From Spirochaetaceae bacterium (GTDB lineage Bacteria; Spirochaetota; Spirochaetia; B11-G9), in contig JAUVLL010000175.1 of assembly GCA_030600745.1 (NCBI GenBank), positions 1-7,022 of the forward strand: 7,022 bases of DNA, given 5' to 3'. Position numbers and translations under genes: made by a program. The notes under the pieces were generated by a model. The model saw nothing but the letters and a program-made list of their open reading frames with translations, had not been told where the DNA came from and did no database searches. Positions 5,200 through 7,022 of this stretch are shown piece after piece; positions within the stretch are counted from its first letter, which is position 1; every line of letters starts with the position of its first letter.

Positions 5200-6840
5200 G
5201 TGATTAGTGCTAGTAATATAACTCTTTCTTTTGGTGAAAGAGTCCTTTTTAAAGATGTAAATATAAAGTTTACTCCAGGCAATTGCTATGGTGTTATTGG
5301 CGCCAATGGGTCTGGTAAATCAACATTTTTGAATGTTCTGTCAGGTGAACTGGAGCAGGATTCCGGAGAGGTAATAATAACTCCTGGAGAACGGCTTACT
5401 GTTCTAAAACAGGACCATTTTGAATTCGATGATTTTACAGTTTTAAATGCTGTAATAGTTGGGTACAAAAAGCTTTTCGATATAATGACCGAGAGGGAAG
5501 CAATCTATGCAAAAGAAGATTTTTCTGAGGAAGATGGGCTGAAAGCTGCCGAGCTGGAAGGTGATTTTGCGGATCTTAATGGATGGGAGGCAGAGTCAGA
5601 AGCTTCCCAGATGCTTGCCGGTCTTGGAATCAGTGAGGATTTACATTTAAAAAAAATGAAGGAACTTGACGGTGGACAAAAGGTTCGTGTTCTTCTGGCA
5701 CAGGCCCTCTTTGGGAATCCGGATATACTTTTACTGGATGAGCCTACAAACCACCTTGACCTTGAATCAATTACCTGGCTGGAAGAGTTTTTATATAAAT
5801 TCAATAATACTGTAATTGTTGTCTCCCATGACAGGCACTTTCTGAACAAGGTCTGTACTCATGTTGCAGATATTGATTATGGGAGAATACAACTGTTTGT
5901 TGGCAACTACGATTTCTGGTATATGTCAAGTCAGTTGGCAAACAGACAGAGGAAGGATGACAAAAAGAAGAGAGAGGATAAGGTAGCGGAACTTAGATCG
6001 TTTATTCAACGATTCAGTGCTAATGCATCTAAGTCAAAACAGGCAACAAGCCGTAAGAAGCTGATTGATAAACTTACCATTGATGATATAAAACCAAGCT
6101 CAAGGCGATTCCCATACATTAACTTTAAGCCTGAAAGAGAATGTGGAAAAAATATTCTTGAAATTAATAGTATAACCCACTCGTTTGATGGGGAAGTTGT
6201 TCTTAGAGATTTCTCGCTTCATATAAATAAGGGTGATAAGATAGCACTGGTAGGACCGGATCACCTTGCGAAAACAGTTCTTTTTAAGATACTTGCAGGC
6301 GAAATTGAACCTGATAAGGGTAGTTATGAGTGGGGTGTTACCATTAAAAATTCCTACTATCCCAAAGAAAATTCCAGTTATTTCGATAACGATTATAATC
6401 TTACAGAGTGGCTGGGACAGTATTCGGCAGAACCTGATGAAACTTATATCCGGAGTTTTCTTGGGCGAATGCTGTTTTCAGGGGAAGACGGCCTGAAAAG
6501 TGCAAGAGTATTGTCGGGCGGCGAAAAAGTAAGGTGTATGATGGCTAAAATAATGCAGGAGGGTTCCAATGTTCTTATCTTTGATGAACCAACCAACCAT
6601 CTGGACCTTGAAGCCATTACCGCACTGAATAACGGGCTTATAGATTTTTATGAGGTTATTTTAATGACAAGCCATGACCATCAGTTTATTGATACTGTAG
6701 CAAACAGAATTGTTGAGTTTACTCCTCTGGGTATTATTGATAAGTATATGCGTTTTGATGATTATCTTAACAGTGACGATGTAAAAGCTATGAGAGACGA
6801 AATGTATAAGAATCATAACCATAACCGGCTTACTATATAA
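5200..6840 (+). CDS. ABC-F family ATPase, YbiT/YkpA-type, with degenerate second Walker A
   Basis: ABC-F proteins are soluble tandem ATPases without membrane domains that act on the ribosome, as translation factors or antibiotic-protection factors. This one has 546 residues. Domain 1 has Walker A GANGSGKS (34-41), a signature LDGGQ (156-160, normally LSGGQ), Walker B and catalytic Glu LLLDEPTNHLD (177-187), and SHDRHF (209-214). The inter-domain linker (about 238-300) is charged and contains RFSANASKSKQATSRKK, as in E. coli YbiT. Domain 2 has GPDHLAKT (352-359), where the Walker A glycine before Lys is Ala, then LSGGE (438-442), FDEPTNHLD (461-469) and SHDHQF (491-496). Sequence likeness to YbiT/YkpA, and the lack of a long resistance-type linker, favour a housekeeping factor over a resistance determinant. 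Start is GTG at 5200 with a ribosome-binding site 6 nt upstream. No T-tailed terminator follows; a palindrome and an intron do. Confidence 0.93.
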   Translation: MISASNITLSFGERVLFKDVNIKFTPGNCYGVIGANGSGKSTFLNVLSGELEQDSGEVIITPGERLTVLKQDHFEFDDFTVLNAVIVGYKKLFDIMTEREAIYAKEDFSEEDGLKAAELEGDFADLNGWEAESEASQMLAGLGISEDLHLKKMKELDGGQKVRVLLAQALFGNPDILLLDEPTNHLDLESITWLEEFLYKFNNTVIVVSHDRHFLNKVCTHVADIDYGRIQLFVGNYDFWYMSSQLANRQRKDDKKKREDKVAELRSFIQRFSANASKSKQATSRKKLIDKLTIDDIKPSSRRFPYINFKPERECGKNILEINSITHSFDGEVVLRDFSLHINKGDKIALVGPDHLAKTVLFKILAGEIEPDKGSYEWGVTIKNSYYPKENSSYFDNDYNLTEWLGQYSAEPDETYIRSFLGRMLFSGEDGLKSARVLSGGEKVRCMMAKIMQEGSNVLIFDEPTNHLDLEAITALNNGLIDFYEVILMTSHDHQFIDTVANRIVEFTPLGIIDKYMRFDDYLNSDDVKAMRDEMYKNHNHNRLTI

Positions 6841-6866
6841 CCTCTGTAGACGGTATGATGTTGTAA

Positions 6867-6886
6867 AGACGCAATGCATTGCGTCT
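6867..6886. repeat. 20-bp perfect palindrome after the ABC-F gene, likely hairpin target of the adjacent intron
   Basis: AGACGCAATG (6867-6876) is followed directly by its reverse complement CATTGCGTCT (6877-6886). It lies 26 bp after the ABC-F stop and ends 1 bp before the intron boundary. There is no T-run, so the original terminator, if any, may have been split by the intron. From memory, palindromes of the GAGACGCAATGCATTGCGTCTC type are dispersed repeats in several bacterial phyla; I could not check this. The flanking TGTAA on the left would be expected to have a matching right half beyond the intron. Confidence 0.75.
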
Positions 6887-6887
6887 C

Positions 6888-7022
6888 GTGCGCCCGGCAT
6901 GGGCAATAGTTAGTAGGTGAAAGTCCTACCATCACCCAGAAAGGAGGGAAGAAGTAGACAAAGGCAAGGGTGTCCGAAGAAAACTTACAAGCCCGTCTGA
7001 GAAGCCAGACAAAATAGGGAGC
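6888..7022 (+). mobile_element. Group IIC intron, 5' end (domain I start); continues past window edge
   Basis: The sequence from 6888 begins GTGCGCCCGGCATGGG, nearly identical to the 5' end of the Oceanobacillus iheyensis group IIC intron as I recall it (GTGTGCCCGGCATGGG). Other matching blocks come in the same order: GTAGG/CCTAC stem closing the loop TGAAAGT (6913-6929; compare GGTGAGAGTCC), and GGCAAGGGTGTCCG (6963-6976; compare CGCAAGGGTGTCCG). A GTCTG/CAGAC hairpin (6995-7010) fits domain I structure. Only 135 nt are visible, so the reverse transcriptase/maturase gene, EBS1, domain V and the 3' end are not seen and intactness is unknown. The intron lies in the same orientation as the ABC-F gene, immediately 3' of a hairpin, which is the usual integration preference of class C introns. 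Confidence 0.88.

Noticed and set aside
6266..6496. Plus-strand open frame in a second frame of the ABC-F gene
   Set aside because: It overlaps the conserved second ATPase domain entirely and has no independent support.
6841..6887. Intrinsic terminator of the ABC-F gene
   Set aside because: The 20-bp palindrome could serve as the stem, but there is no T-run before the intron boundary, so it is reported as a palindrome and likely intron target instead.
6661..6906. Minus-strand open frame covering the ABC-F 3' end
   Set aside because: It is mostly antisense to the ABC-F coding sequence and begins inside the intron; there is no recognisable protein family.

Overview
The window is about 7 kb of A+T-rich bacterial chromosome with compact housekeeping-type genes. 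It runs off the left edge inside a translational GTPase gene and off the right edge inside a group II intron. The gene set (TypA/BipA, YjbQ, a BioD/Pta-type P-loop protein, two tandem-ACT proteins, a UPF0210/DUF711 protein and a YbiT/YkpA-type ABC-F ATPase) suggests a low-G+C anaerobe. A spirochaete or a Firmicute is my best guess, but nothing in the sequence settles the phylum.

Layout from left to right. 1-656 (-) is the N-terminal part of typA. After a 144-bp divergent intergenic region, 801-1214 (+) is a YjbQ/UPF0047 protein. It converges on 1234-2400 (-), a stand-alone P-loop protein that resembles the N-terminal half of long phosphotransacetylases. A divergent control region (about 2407-2560) holds two perfect inverted repeats. 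Then comes a two-gene operon: a double-ACT protein (2570-3127, best start TTG) and a UPF0210/DUF711 protein (3140-4516). The DUF711 stop codon directly abuts the stop codon of a second, GcvR-like double-ACT protein on the opposite strand (4517-5041). From 5042 to 5199 lies a second divergent control region, in which two consensus TTGACA -35 boxes sit back to back within one dyad. The minus-strand promoter there appears to give a leaderless mRNA. 5200-6840 (+) is an ABC-F ATPase. Downstream, a 20-bp perfect palindrome (6867-6886) is followed one base later by the 5' end of a group IIC intron (6888 to the window edge).

How the parts may work together: the ACT-DUF711 pair is a recurrent, functionally unsolved bacterial pair. 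Here it is flanked by a second double-ACT gene in convergent orientation, so the DUF711 gene sits between two likely small-ligand sensors. The ABC-F gene shares a control region with the second ACT gene. The intron is positioned as group IIC introns usually are, just 3' of a DNA hairpin at a gene end. I see no tRNA, rRNA, CRISPR array or IS element. The most unusual points are the ACT/DUF711/ACT sandwich with its dyad-rich promoters and the intron-in-hairpin junction.
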